Shown here: piece by piece, positions 33,979-41,933 of the stretch | Layout: each line of letters begins with the position of its first letter | How positions within the stretch are numbered: the first letter of the stretch is position 1 | Source of the DNA: LVI-A0039 sp033105485 | Lineage (GTDB): Bacteria > Bacillota_I > Bacilli_A > UBA3375 | Reading direction: 5' to 3' | DNA length: 64,000 bases | NCBI GenBank assembly: GCA_033105485.1 | Contig: CP136956.1 | Coordinates: forward strand, 992,001 to 1,056,000 | Made by a program: the position numbers and the translations under genes | The notes under the pieces: generated by a model | Told to the model about the DNA's origin: nothing | The model's input: the letters and a program-made list of their open reading frames with translations, nothing else | Databases searched by the model: none

Positions 33979-34377
33979 ATGAGTAGAAGAGCAGTTTATA
34001 AAACATTCCGTGAGGAAAATGGTGAGATTAAATTAAATTTGACAGTATCACAAGTAGAAGATACATTTGAAGTTGAAGAGGAAGTTCACAATGTCCACAT
34101 CGCTGAATTAACTAGCGATGGATTAAATGAAGTTTTAAGTGAATTAGAAATTCCTGAGGAAGTAAAACTAGAGATTAAAAAAGCAGTTCTGAAAAAACAA
34201 GTAGGATTGCTAGAAGATAAAAAAAGTAAGTTTGACGAATTATTACCTCGTATCAAAGATGATGCAGACTTTGTAGCGGATAATATTGAAATCGAATACC
34301 GTCAGTTTGAAGAACGAATTAAAAAAGAACTTAACGAATTAGAAGCGAAGTTTGATAAGTTTTTAGATAGATTTTAA
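33979..34377 (+). CDS. Charged coiled-coil protein, function unknown
   Basis: A 132-residue soluble protein. A beta-like N-terminus (RRAVYKTFREENGEIKLNL) is followed by a long Lys/Glu helix from about residue 65, suggesting a coiled coil. I use ATG 33979, seven bases after GGAGG, rather than the ATG at 33973 only one base from it. TATAAT lies at 33943-33948. I recognise no family. Confidence 0.7.
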   Translation: MSRRAVYKTFREENGEIKLNLTVSQVEDTFEVEEEVHNVHIAELTSDGLNEVLSELEIPEEVKLEIKKAVLKKQVGLLEDKKSKFDELLPRIKDDADFVADNIEIEYRQFEERIKKELNELEAKFDKFLDRF

Positions 34378-34401
34378 AAGGTGCAGAGATGCACTTTTTT
34401 T
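34378..34401 (+). terminator. Terminator after the 33979 gene
   Basis: GTGCA-GAGA-TGCAC with T7. Confidence 0.75.
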
Positions 34402-34404
34402 ATG

Positions 34405-34410
34405 GTAAAA
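34405..34410 (+). promoter_or_regulatory. Extended -10 promoter of the GAF-domain reductase
   Basis: TGGTAAAAT 19 bp before the ATG; the T-run of the preceding terminator adjoins it. Confidence 0.5.
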
Positions 34411-34428
34411 TAGATTAAAGGAGTGAGG

Positions 34429-34875
34429 ATGAATAATATTAAATTTCTAATCAATGAATATGTTAAAGCTGACAATCAAATTGTTTCAAACTTGGCAAAC
34501 ATCAGTAGTATTTTATACAATCAAATCGAAGATATAAACTGGCTAGGCTTCTATTTAGCAGATAATGATAAACAAGAACTATACTTAGGTCCATTTCAAG
34601 GTTTACAAGCAACAACAAATATCAATTATCAAAATGGAGTTTGTGGACATTGTGCAACGACTAAAGAGACAATAGTAGTTCCAGATGTTCACTGTTTTGA
34701 AGGACACATTGCATGTGATCTTAATAGTAAAAGTGAAATTGTAGTTCCGGTCTTTGATAAAAGTGGGAAATTATATGCTGTACTTGATGTTGATAGTCCG
34801 ATAGTTAATCGTTTTACTGAAAAAGAACAGCAATTTTTTGAAGAAATAGCCGAATTAATAACAGAGGTTTTATAA
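34429..34875 (+). CDS. msrC: Free methionine-(R)-sulfoxide reductase (GAF domain)
   Basis: Repairs free Met-R-sulfoxide using active-site cysteines. The 148-residue GAF protein has INWLGFYL, then GVCGHCATTKETIVVPDVHC and GHIACDLNSKSEIVVPVFD, the hallmark block of fRMsr (YebR/MsrC). Four Cys lie in this block (GVC, GHC, DVHC, IAC), one more than the usual three. ATG 34429 follows AAAGGAG. Confidence 0.92.
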   Translation: MNNIKFLINEYVKADNQIVSNLANISSILYNQIEDINWLGFYLADNDKQELYLGPFQGLQATTNINYQNGVCGHCATTKETIVVPDVHCFEGHIACDLNSKSEIVVPVFDKSGKLYAVLDVDSPIVNRFTEKEQQFFEEIAELITEVL

Positions 34876-34880
34876 ACTAT

Positions 34881-34908
34881 GATGAAATAATTAAGTTTCA
34901 TCTTTTTT
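34881..34908 (+). terminator. Terminator after the reductase
   Basis: GATGAAA-TAATTAAG-TTTCATC and a T-run. Confidence 0.8.
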
Positions 34909-34931
34909 ATGAATTCAAAACTAGGAGCAAA

Positions 34932-35867
34932 ATGTTAACTTATTTAAAAAACTTTGTTGAGCTTAGAACAAAAGTAGCAAGCGTTATTCCCTTTTTCTAT
35001 GTATTAACAATTTACCTTTATGCATTTTCAGATTATGACTTTAATCTAAGTACTGCAATCATCTTCTTTATTTCAATGGTTTCTTTAGATATGGCAACAA
35101 CTGCATTAAATCACTTAGCAGGATTCAATAAAGAAGAGAATATCTCTAAATATGATCAGGGGTTACTAAAGCAAATGGAAGCGCTTGGTATTACTAACAC
35201 TTTCAATAAAATTGTATTAGCACTACTAGTTATTGTTGGAATTAGTCTGGGTCTTTATCTGGCACTAACAACATCATTACTAGTGGTATTAGTAGGTGCA
35301 GCCTGCGTATTTGTTGCGATTGTTTATAGCTACGGACCAGTTCCAATAAAAAATACGTGTCTTGGAGAACTAGCTAGTGGAATTACAATGGGAGCCCTAA
35401 TCCCAATTGCTTTTATTCTAACTCAAGATAGTTCGGTTTTAATATCTATAAATAGCCTTAGTGACATCACTTTAGATTACACGAATATCTTCAGCTGGGC
35501 AGTAATTCTTAGTGTTCCGGTATTAGTGATTGCTAATATTATGCTTGCCAATAATATTTGTGATATTGATAAAGATACGGATAATGGACGTAAGACATTG
35601 GCTATTATTCTTGGTAAAACAACAAGTCAAAAGTTATGGCAATTTATCTACTTACTATCATATATGTTAATAATTGTGATGATTGTAGTTAAACTAATAC
35701 CTACAATTGCAATTCTTACACTTATAAGTAGTTACTTTACATTTAAAAATAGCAGCAAATTTACAACTAATAGTGTTAAACACCTAACATTTAAATATGC
35801 TGTCTTTAATCTACAAATTGTCCTAATTCCAGTTATAGTAATATCTGCACTTGGAGTTATAATATAG
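34932..35867 (+). CDS. UbiA/MenA-like prenyltransferase with altered first Asp motif
   Basis: UbiA-family enzymes attach a polyprenyl chain to an aromatic ring in the membrane. The start (FVELRTKVASVIPFFYVLT) closely resembles MenA of lactic acid bacteria, and about eight to nine helices are present over 311 residues. The second Asp motif is intact (NNICDIDKDTDNGRKTLAI). The first, normally NxxxD in an AINNYMDY-type segment, reads TALNHLAGFNKEEN, with Gly where the Mg-binding Asp is expected. No other menaquinone gene is in the window. It may use a different substrate or be inactive; assignment to MenA proper is uncertain. Confidence 0.75.
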   Translation: MLTYLKNFVELRTKVASVIPFFYVLTIYLYAFSDYDFNLSTAIIFFISMVSLDMATTALNHLAGFNKEENISKYDQGLLKQMEALGITNTFNKIVLALLVIVGISLGLYLALTTSLLVVLVGAACVFVAIVYSYGPVPIKNTCLGELASGITMGALIPIAFILTQDSSVLISINSLSDITLDYTNIFSWAVILSVPVLVIANIMLANNICDIDKDTDNGRKTLAIILGKTTSQKLWQFIYLLSYMLIIVMIVVKLIPTIAILTLISSYFTFKNSSKFTTNSVKHLTFKYAVFNLQIVLIPVIVISALGVII

Positions 35868-35871
35868 AAAT

Positions 35872-35899
35872 AAGGGATGTGCATTTGCACATCCCTTTT
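35872..35899. terminator. Bidirectional terminator, perfect 12-bp stem
   Basis: AAGGGATGTGCA-TT-TGCACATCCCTT between the convergent genes. Confidence 0.9.
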
Positions 35900-35900
35900 G

Positions 35901-37445
35901 TTATTTAACTAGTCTTTTTTTACTATCTACTACTTTTGAGTATTGAATATATTTTCTAAGTAAGTCTTCACTATGTCTAAATTCTTTCCCAGAGAAGAAA
36001 GCTAATAATAACCAAATTGCTGAATTTAGAACCCCAAAGTAAATTCCAATTACAAAAGCGGTTGTTGAATATGTGATATTCGCTGTAATTATTGTACCGA
36101 TAACTAATAAGGTTCCGAAGTAACAAAACTGAGCATTAAAGTATAACTTATTAACTAAAAATGGACGGTGAGTTTGATAAACAAAGAAGTACTTAAGGCC
36201 TCGAGGTGATAGACCAAGAATATCTAGAAGTGAGAATACAACGTAAGCAACGATAATTGAAAAAAGTGAACCTATAACAATAACTTGAGCTATAAAATGT
36301 TGATTTGTAGTACGAACATACTTTTCAATTGTCTTAGTTGTATATAAATTGAAATTCGAGTAGTCGCTTGATAGTTGTTCTAGTAGGGCATCTGTATTTG
36401 TAGCTTCAATGAAAATATAATCCGGAGAAATATCAGGATTAAATTCGATGTTTTGCTCAAGAGCAGATACATTGTCTTTTGTGGCAACTGAGATTAAACT
36501 TGTGCTTGGATCATAACTAGTACATGTTACCATTTCCGGTGTGTACTCCTCACTAACACAAGGAAGGTTTTCTAGTTCTTCTAATCCATCAAAATGCAAA
36601 TTGGGAATAGAAGCAGAAACGTTATTATTGTTAGCAATTGTAGTGTTAAAGTTTTCAATTAAATATTGGTTGTCAAAATAAATTGCGTTAATAAACTCAC
36701 TATTAAGTAGAGCGCGAACTTCTGTATAAGTTAGTGGCCCGGTTGACTCACATTCATTGTTGTCGAGATCAAACACAGTTTCGTTGAAACTACAGTCGGT
36801 ACTCTCATTGTGGATGGTTACAATATTGCTAGGTATTTCAAAGTAACTAGAGAACGCAGTACTTACTCTAGAATCAACAACAACAATGGCAGCAATAATT
36901 ACGACGGCTATAAATAACGATGCTAAGATAAACGGTTTTCGTCCTAAAAATTGCTTAAAGATAGCTTGAGGACTATTATTTTGTTGATACAATTTTGTTT
37001 CCACTTTTGGGGTACTAGTGTTTCCTGTTGTGTACTCAGTAATATGTGTATTATCAGTAATTAAGGTTATTTCTCGCTCAACACTATTGTAAGTATCTAA
37101 TAATATGAATAGTTTAGGATAAAAATCATCACTGTATTCATAGTCCGGGATTTCGATGATGACACGATTCACATCTAAAAATAAGTGTGAAAGGATCTGG
37201 ATGATAATTCGATCTTCTTCCTCTAAAGATGTCATAAGTACAGTTACATCTTCATATCCTAGTTTGTTTAAAAGTGGTTTTAATTCATTTATATCTATAT
37301 CAAGTTTAAATTGACATAGGAATCCCTCGATAGTATGTGCTCCGGTATGGACATATTTTGGAGAAAATGTAACGCCTGTCTTTTTTAATACTTCACTAAC
37401 AAATACTTGGTTAGACATATTTGTGTTTTTTATAAAATTAATCAT
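35901..37445 (-). CDS. MacB/FtsX-like membrane protein with degenerate ABC-ATPase-like N-terminus
   Basis: A 514-residue protein. Residues 1-145 resemble the second half of an ABC ATPase that has lost its motifs: LMTSLEEEDRIIIQILSHLF where a signature helix would lie, VIIEIPDYEYSDDFYPKLFI in the Walker B position and ITLITDNTHI in the switch-His position. No P-loop is present. Then come one helix (about 172-200), an outer domain of about 200 residues with four Cys, and three clustered helices. This 1+3 helix plan around a large outer domain is that of FtsX/MacB permeases. The start is ATG 37445 after GAGGG. It is probably a mechanotransmission-type exporter part or regulator; partner unknown. 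Confidence 0.55.
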   Translation of the reverse strand: MINFIKNTNMSNQVFVSEVLKKTGVTFSPKYVHTGAHTIEGFLCQFKLDIDINELKPLLNKLGYEDVTVLMTSLEEEDRIIIQILSHLFLDVNRVIIEIPDYEYSDDFYPKLFILLDTYNSVEREITLITDNTHITEYTTGNTSTPKVETKLYQQNNSPQAIFKQFLGRKPFILASLFIAVVIIAAIVVVDSRVSTAFSSYFEIPSNIVTIHNESTDCSFNETVFDLDNNECESTGPLTYTEVRALLNSEFINAIYFDNQYLIENFNTTIANNNNVSASIPNLHFDGLEELENLPCVSEEYTPEMVTCTSYDPSTSLISVATKDNVSALEQNIEFNPDISPDYIFIEATNTDALLEQLSSDYSNFNLYTTKTIEKYVRTTNQHFIAQVIVIGSLFSIIVAYVVFSLLDILGLSPRGLKYFFVYQTHRPFLVNKLYFNAQFCYFGTLLVIGTIITANITYSTTAFVIGIYFGVLNSAIWLLLAFFSGKEFRHSEDLLRKYIQYSKVVDSKKRLVK

Positions 37446-37503
37446 AATTCCCTCGTTAAAGTTTTGTATTATCAATACCCTCATAGTGATAATCAATGTA
37501 ACT

Positions 37504-37512
37504 ATTATAGCA
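37504..37512 (-). promoter_or_regulatory. Extended -10 promoter of the MacB/FtsX-like gene
   Basis: The minus strand reads TGCTATAAT, about 58 bp before the start. Confidence 0.55.
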
Positions 37513-37583
37513 CAAATCTAACAAAATTATACTCAAGCTGAGCATAGTTGTACATATCTTGGATTTGCATTAGTAATAGTTGG

Positions 37584-37589
37584 TATAAT
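37584..37589 (+). promoter_or_regulatory. Extended -10 promoter of proC
   Basis: TGGTATAAT with GGAGG and ATG 37608 following. Confidence 0.6.
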
Positions 37590-37607
37590 AGCTGTATTGG
37601 AGGCAAG

Positions 37608-38369
37608 ATGAAAATTGGATTTATAGGTACTGGAAATATGGCATCAAGTATTATTCTCGGGCTTATTAATACGGGCTACAACCCAGCGAATATTTGGGTT
37701 ACTAACCGTACAATGGCAAAAGCAGAGAAGTTTGCAAAGTATAAAGTAAATGTTGTATCAACTAGTGAAGAAGTAATTGCTAATAGCGACACTATTTTAC
37801 TTGGAATGAAACCAGATGGTTACAAGCCATGGCTTGATACATATTCTATTGAAGGTAAAAAGATAATTAGTATCGGAGCGGGTATTACATCACAGTTTAT
37901 GAAGAATTATACGGATAATTTTGTAATAACAATGCCAAATACGCCGAGTAAATTATGTTATGGATCGACTTTAATTGTTGAGAGTGATACAGTAACACCA
38001 GAAGTCTTAGCTGTTTTTGAAGCGATTGGTAAGGCGCATCTGATTAAAGAAGAAGAACTGGATGTTTATACACTAGTTACAGGATGTAGTCCAGCGTATT
38101 TCTTTAGCTTTGTTGCAAATATGAGTGAAGTTCTAAGCTCGCAATATAATTTAGATGAGCACGTAGTAAACGATATGCTAATTCAGGTGCTGAATGGTAG
38201 CGGAGCAATGTTAAATGTGGATCCTAATCCAAAGCAACTATGTGATAAAGTGTGTTCGCCTGGCGGAATCACGATTGAGGTTGTCAATCACTTAAACAAA
38301 GATTTACCCGATACATTTAAAGCTGGTTTTGATGCAGCAATTAAGCGTACAAATGAAATGAAAAACTAA
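37608..38369 (+). CDS. proC: Pyrroline-5-carboxylate reductase family protein
   Basis: Last step of proline synthesis: NAD(P)H-dependent reduction of pyrroline-5-carboxylate. The 253-residue protein has the Rossmann motif IGFIGTGNMASSIILG, then ILLGMKP, VITMPNTPSKLCYGST, TGCSPAYFF and the C-terminal VCSPGGITIEVV block (usual form SPGGTT, here GGIT). No proA or proB lies nearby. ATG 37608 follows GGAGG; the longer frame precedes the promoter. Confidence 0.88.
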   Translation: MKIGFIGTGNMASSIILGLINTGYNPANIWVTNRTMAKAEKFAKYKVNVVSTSEEVIANSDTILLGMKPDGYKPWLDTYSIEGKKIISIGAGITSQFMKNYTDNFVITMPNTPSKLCYGSTLIVESDTVTPEVLAVFEAIGKAHLIKEEELDVYTLVTGCSPAYFFSFVANMSEVLSSQYNLDEHVVNDMLIQVLNGSGAMLNVDPNPKQLCDKVCSPGGITIEVVNHLNKDLPDTFKAGFDAAIKRTNEMKN

Positions 38370-38439
38370 TAATAAACGAAAAACAAATAGATAATATTTG
38401 TTTTCTTTTTTTGCAAACACGATAAATGTAAAACTTTGA

Positions 38440-38445
38440 TATAAT
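38440..38445 (+). promoter_or_regulatory. -10 of the malic enzyme-fumarase operon
   Basis: TGATATAAT, an extended -10, about 25 bp before the start. The ribosome site is the unusually G-rich GGGGGA at 38462-38467. Confidence 0.55.
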
Positions 38446-38470
38446 TTATTATGAAATAATAGGGGGAAAA

Positions 38471-39637
38471 ATGCGAGAAAAATCATTACAAGTACATGAA
38501 CAATTAAAAGGAAAGATTAGTGTTAAGTCTAAAGTGGAAGTTAATTCTAAAGAAGAATTATCACTGTACTATTCACCAGGTGTAGCAGAGCCTAGTCGTG
38601 AAATTGCAGAAAACAAGCAATTAGTTAATAAATATACAGGACGTGGAAATACAGTTGCTATTGTTAGTGATGGTACGGCAGTGTTAGGGTTAGGAAATAT
38701 TGGTCCAGAAGCAGCATTACCAGTTATGGAAGGGAAATCAATGTTATTTTCTGAGTTTGCTGATATTTATGCGTATCCATTAGTAATTGACTCAAATAGT
38801 GACCAGGATGTAATTGACTTTTGTAAAATGTTAGCACCATCAGTTGGTGGGATTTTGCTAGAAGATATTAAAGCACCAAACTGTGTAAACATTGAACAAA
38901 CACTTATTAAGGAGCTTGATATTCCGGTATTCCACGACGATCAACATGGAACTGCAATTGTAACAACAGCAGCCCTATTAAACTTAATGCGTTTAACAAA
39001 TAAAGATGTAAGTGAAATGACAATGGTTCTAAGTGGGACTGGAGCAGCAGGTAGTAGTATTGCGAGAATGGCTAAGAAATTAGGGGTTAAAACAATTTAC
39101 GGATTCAATATTGATGGTGTAATTACTGCAGACAAATACGATAAGTATGACGATGTTGTAAAATCACTGATTGATGAAGGTGTAATTACAAACCACCCAA
39201 ATAGTGATGCTGATTTAGCGATGGCTACTGAAGGTGCACACATCTTTGTTGGTGTATCTGCGCCTGGTTTACTAAAACCAGAAATGGTTCAGAACATGGC
39301 TACTGATCCATGGATTTTTGCAATGGCTAATCCAAATCCAGAAATTGATCCACAAACAGCTATTGAGGCGGGTGCATTCTTTATTGGAACTGGTCGTAGT
39401 GACTATCCCAACCAAGTTAATAACGTTTTAGCATTCCCCGGAATGTTTAAAGGAGTACTACAAAGTGGTGCAACAATTGATGAAGATATGAAATTACAAG
39501 TAAGTCATGCCTTAGCTAGTTATATTTCAGATGAAGAACTTGCAAAAGACTATATCTTACCAAGCACTTTAGATAAAGGTGTAGCAGATTCAATTGCAAA
39601 CGTGATTATTGAAGGTGTTCGCAATGAAAGAAATTAA
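38471..39637 (+). CDS. NAD(P)-dependent malic enzyme (oxaloacetate-decarboxylating)
   Basis: Converts malate to pyruvate and CO2. The 388-residue length matches the short bacterial type (YtsJ/MaeB catalytic part). Motifs are LSLYYSPGVAEPSREI, GRGNTVAIVSDGTAVLGLGN, GGILLEDIKAPNC, PVFHDDQHGTAIVTTAALLN, the dinucleotide loop LSGTGAAGSSIARM and IFAMANPNPEI. Its 3' end overlaps the fumarase alpha start by 14 bp, so malate and fumarate steps are co-expressed. The G5 ribosome site could pair with the C-rich loops of the small RNAs at 30.2 kb. Confidence 0.94.
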   Translation: MREKSLQVHEQLKGKISVKSKVEVNSKEELSLYYSPGVAEPSREIAENKQLVNKYTGRGNTVAIVSDGTAVLGLGNIGPEAALPVMEGKSMLFSEFADIYAYPLVIDSNSDQDVIDFCKMLAPSVGGILLEDIKAPNCVNIEQTLIKELDIPVFHDDQHGTAIVTTAALLNLMRLTNKDVSEMTMVLSGTGAAGSSIARMAKKLGVKTIYGFNIDGVITADKYDKYDDVVKSLIDEGVITNHPNSDADLAMATEGAHIFVGVSAPGLLKPEMVQNMATDPWIFAMANPNPEIDPQTAIEAGAFFIGTGRSDYPNQVNNVLAFPGMFKGVLQSGATIDEDMKLQVSHALASYISDEELAKDYILPSTLDKGVADSIANVIIEGVRNERN

Positions 39638-40463
39638 TCGAGAACAGTTAATCGAAACAGTGGCTGCTGCGTGTATTGATAGTAATATTTATTTAGGGCA
39701 AGATGTTTGCAATCGTCTAGCTGAACTTGAATCAAGCGAAACGAATGAGCGTGCTAAGTCAATATTAAGTCAGTTTACTAAGAACCGTGAGGTTGCCGAT
39801 CAAACCAAATTACCTTTATGTCAAGATACCGGAATTGTTCTAATGCAAATTGAAATTGGTAATCAAGTGCACTTAGACTTTGATTTATATGAAGCTTTAA
39901 ATGAAGCGATAAGAATCGGTTATGAACAAGGGCACTTACGTAAATCAGTAGTTGAAGACCCGTTATTTAGAGTAAATAGTGGTGATAACACTCCGGGTGT
40001 TTTCCATACTGAACTAGTAATGGGAGATGAACTTAAAATCACAATCGCTCCTAAAGGGGCAGGTAGTGAAAATATGAGTAACTTAAAAATGATGACTCCT
40101 CAAACACCAATTAATGAAGTTGAAGACTATATTTATGACTGTGTAGTAAATAGTGGTGGAAAACCATGTCCTCCAATTGTTGTTGGAGTTGGGATTGGTG
40201 GTACATTTGAAAAGGCGGCCTTAAATGCTAAAAAAGCAGTTCTTGAAGATATTGGAACTCATAATCCAAAACCAGAATACGAGGAAATTGAAAAACGATT
40301 AATTGAACGTATTAATAACAGTGGAATTGGTCCAATGGGACTAGGTGGAAAGAGTACATGCTTAGATGTTAGTATCATTGAATACCCTTCACACATTGCG
40401 TCTTTACCAGTGGCTGTAAATATTAACTGTCACGTCGCAAGACATAAGGTGGTGAAGTTCTAA
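39624..40463 (+). CDS. Class I fumarate hydratase (L(+)-tartrate dehydratase family), alpha subunit
   Basis: An iron-sulfur hydratase interconverting fumarate and malate. The 279-residue alpha chain has LPLCQDTGIVLMQIEIG, GDNTPGVFHTELV, APKGAGSENMSNLKMM, GGKPCPPIVVGVGIGG and GIGPMGLGGKSTCLDV. The three Cys expected to bind a 4Fe-4S cluster are present. I use ATG 39624, after GAAGG. Tartrate dehydratase is the sister function; the malic enzyme partner favours fumarase. Confidence 0.92.
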   Translation: MKEINREQLIETVAAACIDSNIYLGQDVCNRLAELESSETNERAKSILSQFTKNREVADQTKLPLCQDTGIVLMQIEIGNQVHLDFDLYEALNEAIRIGYEQGHLRKSVVEDPLFRVNSGDNTPGVFHTELVMGDELKITIAPKGAGSENMSNLKMMTPQTPINEVEDYIYDCVVNSGGKPCPPIVVGVGIGGTFEKAALNAKKAVLEDIGTHNPKPEYEEIEKRLIERINNSGIGPMGLGGKSTCLDVSIIEYPSHIASLPVAVNINCHVARHKVVKF

Positions 40464-40987
40464 TGAATACACATTATGTAACATTACCATTTGACCGCGA
40501 TCAAATTGAAAACTATCAAAGTGGAGACTTAATTTACTTAAGTGGGTATATATATACGGCACGAGATGCAGCCCATGTCCGTATTCATCAATCATTACTA
40601 GCAGGACACAGTGATATCGATCTAAAGGATCAAGTTATTTACTATGTTGGTCCAACACCAGCTTTTGATGACTTCATTATCGGTAGTGCCGGACCAACAA
40701 CATCTAGCCGTATGGATCGATTTACACCAGACTTATATGATGCCGGACTTGTCGCAACCATCGGAAAAGGTGACCGTGATAGTTCAATTATTGAAAGTTG
40801 TAAACAAAATAAAAGTTTATACTTAGTTACAACCGGTGGAGTTGGTGCTCTACTTAGTAGTCAAATCACAGAGTATGAAGAATTGATGTATCAAGACTTA
40901 GGGCCGGAATCTGTTAAGCGCCTAAGACTAGAAAACTTCCCTGTCTATGTTGCTTATGATGCAAATGGAAATGATATTTTTAACTAA
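40463..40987 (+). CDS. Class I fumarate hydratase, beta subunit
   Basis: The 174-residue partner chain has YLSGYIYTARDAAHVRIHQS, YYVGPTPA, IGSAGPTTSSRMDRF and ATIGKGDRDSS. It starts within the alpha stop codon (one-base overlap), giving strict coupling. Split alpha/beta subunits are the usual form in anaerobic Bacillota. Confidence 0.92.
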   Translation: MNTHYVTLPFDRDQIENYQSGDLIYLSGYIYTARDAAHVRIHQSLLAGHSDIDLKDQVIYYVGPTPAFDDFIIGSAGPTTSSRMDRFTPDLYDAGLVATIGKGDRDSSIIESCKQNKSLYLVTTGGVGALLSSQITEYEELMYQDLGPESVKRLRLENFPVYVAYDANGNDIFN

Positions 40988-41001
40988 GTGTACAACTGTG
41001 C

Positions 41002-41007
41002 TATACT
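41002..41007 (+). promoter_or_regulatory. Extended -10 promoter of the 41044 gene
   Basis: TGCTATACT, 36 bp before the ATG. Confidence 0.5.
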
Positions 41008-41043
41008 AATGTTAGTATAATCTAAATATAGTATGAGGTAAAA

Positions 41044-41409
41044 ATGAACTATAACCAAAACAGCGCTAGAGTGCGTGAATATAAACAACAAAAATATAAG
41101 TTATTAGTTGCTAAACAAGATCTAGCAGTTAGTGACATTGAATATTTTAAAAAGAAGAAGCTAAATGAAACAATTGATGAGTCACTAAAACTTGTAGATG
41201 CTGCAATTATGGCTGCGACAAGAATAGCTGATTATCAGAAAGCGATAGAAAGTGAAATCAAAGGTTATCAAATTATCGAAAGTAAGTTAGAGGAACTTAT
41301 ATTAGATTCAAACTTTGATGATGCAAGTACAAGAATGACAACTAACAAGTTAAATCGTGTTGGTGAACATTTATTACATTTAGAGCAATTAGTAAAATAT
41401 AAAAGCTAA
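41044..41409 (+). CDS. Helical protein, function unknown
   Basis: A 121-residue soluble protein that appears all-helical, with Lys/Glu heptads (ARVREYKQQKYKLLVAKQDL, then LNETIDESLKLVDAAIMAATR). GAGG lies before the ATG. No family is recognised. A small membrane protein gene follows in the same transcript. Confidence 0.65.
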   Translation: MNYNQNSARVREYKQQKYKLLVAKQDLAVSDIEYFKKKKLNETIDESLKLVDAAIMAATRIADYQKAIESEIKGYQIIESKLEELILDSNFDDASTRMTTNKLNRVGEHLLHLEQLVKYKS

Positions 41410-41423
41410 ATTCAGGAGGCTAA

Positions 41424-41600
41424 GTGTCAATAAAAAACAAGATTTCAATTCTTGGACTTATTCAGCTAGCATTTGCAATAACGCTAGCATTTATCGATTT
41501 AGAACCTGTATTAAGCTACATGATACTAATAATATGGGCACTAATATTAGAGATAAATATCAAGTTTTTAAAAAAATATCGAAAAGAAGAACGCAATTAA
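41424..41600 (+). CDS. Small two-helix membrane protein, 58 aa
   Basis: A frame starting at GTG 41424 after GGAGG encodes 58 residues with two hydrophobic segments (ISILGLIQLAFAITLAFI and SYMILIIWALILEINI) and a basic tail (KKYRKEERN). It lies 14 bp after the previous stop, and its own stop sits in the loop of a perfect terminator. This supports it as a real, translated small gene. Confidence 0.7.
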   Translation: MSIKNKISILGLIQLAFAITLAFIDLEPVLSYMILIIWALILEINIKFLKKYRKEERN

Positions 41601-41614
41601 GCGTTCTTTTTTTT
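41587..41614 (+). terminator. Terminator overlapping the small membrane protein stop
   Basis: AAGAACGC-AATTAA-GCGTTCTT and a T-run. Confidence 0.9.
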
Positions 41615-41933
41615 ATGTTCTATTGAATTTTCATGTGAAAAAGTAAATAAACTGGCACAAAATTAGGGTGTTTTATTTTTTCATAGTAAGCACCCTCTCG
41701 CTATTTATAACCATTATAAATAAACTTTTAAAACTAATATTTTTTGAAAAATCACATCTTGGACACTATGTGTCTAGAATGTTAATATAACCCTAAGGTT
41801 AATTGAACATGGAGTAAAAATGGCTACGTTTATCAGTATTTTCCCTTTAATTACAGTATTAAAATTGAAGTTGTAGTACATGATTTGCAATTTAAATAAT
41901 CAATATAAAATTTAGTATAGAAAGGGGAACAAA
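41615..41933 (+). other. Leader region of the LAQTG adhesin gene
   Basis: A 319-bp gene-free interval. It contains a possible leader peptide at 41821-41874 (17 codons, MATFISIFPLITVLKLKL, preceded by GGAG), weak -10-like AT sequence (41903-41910) and AAAGGGG before the adhesin ATG. No clear promoter or riboswitch is recognised. Confidence 0.35.

Noticed and set aside
41622..41637. TTTTCATGTGAAAA resembling a fifth parS site
   Set aside because: It matches only the inner core and has several outer mismatches to the consensus, unlike the four accepted sites.
41821..41874. 17-codon frame as an independent gene
   Set aside because: It has a GGAG but is too short to support by sequence alone; noted only as a possible leader peptide of the adhesin gene.
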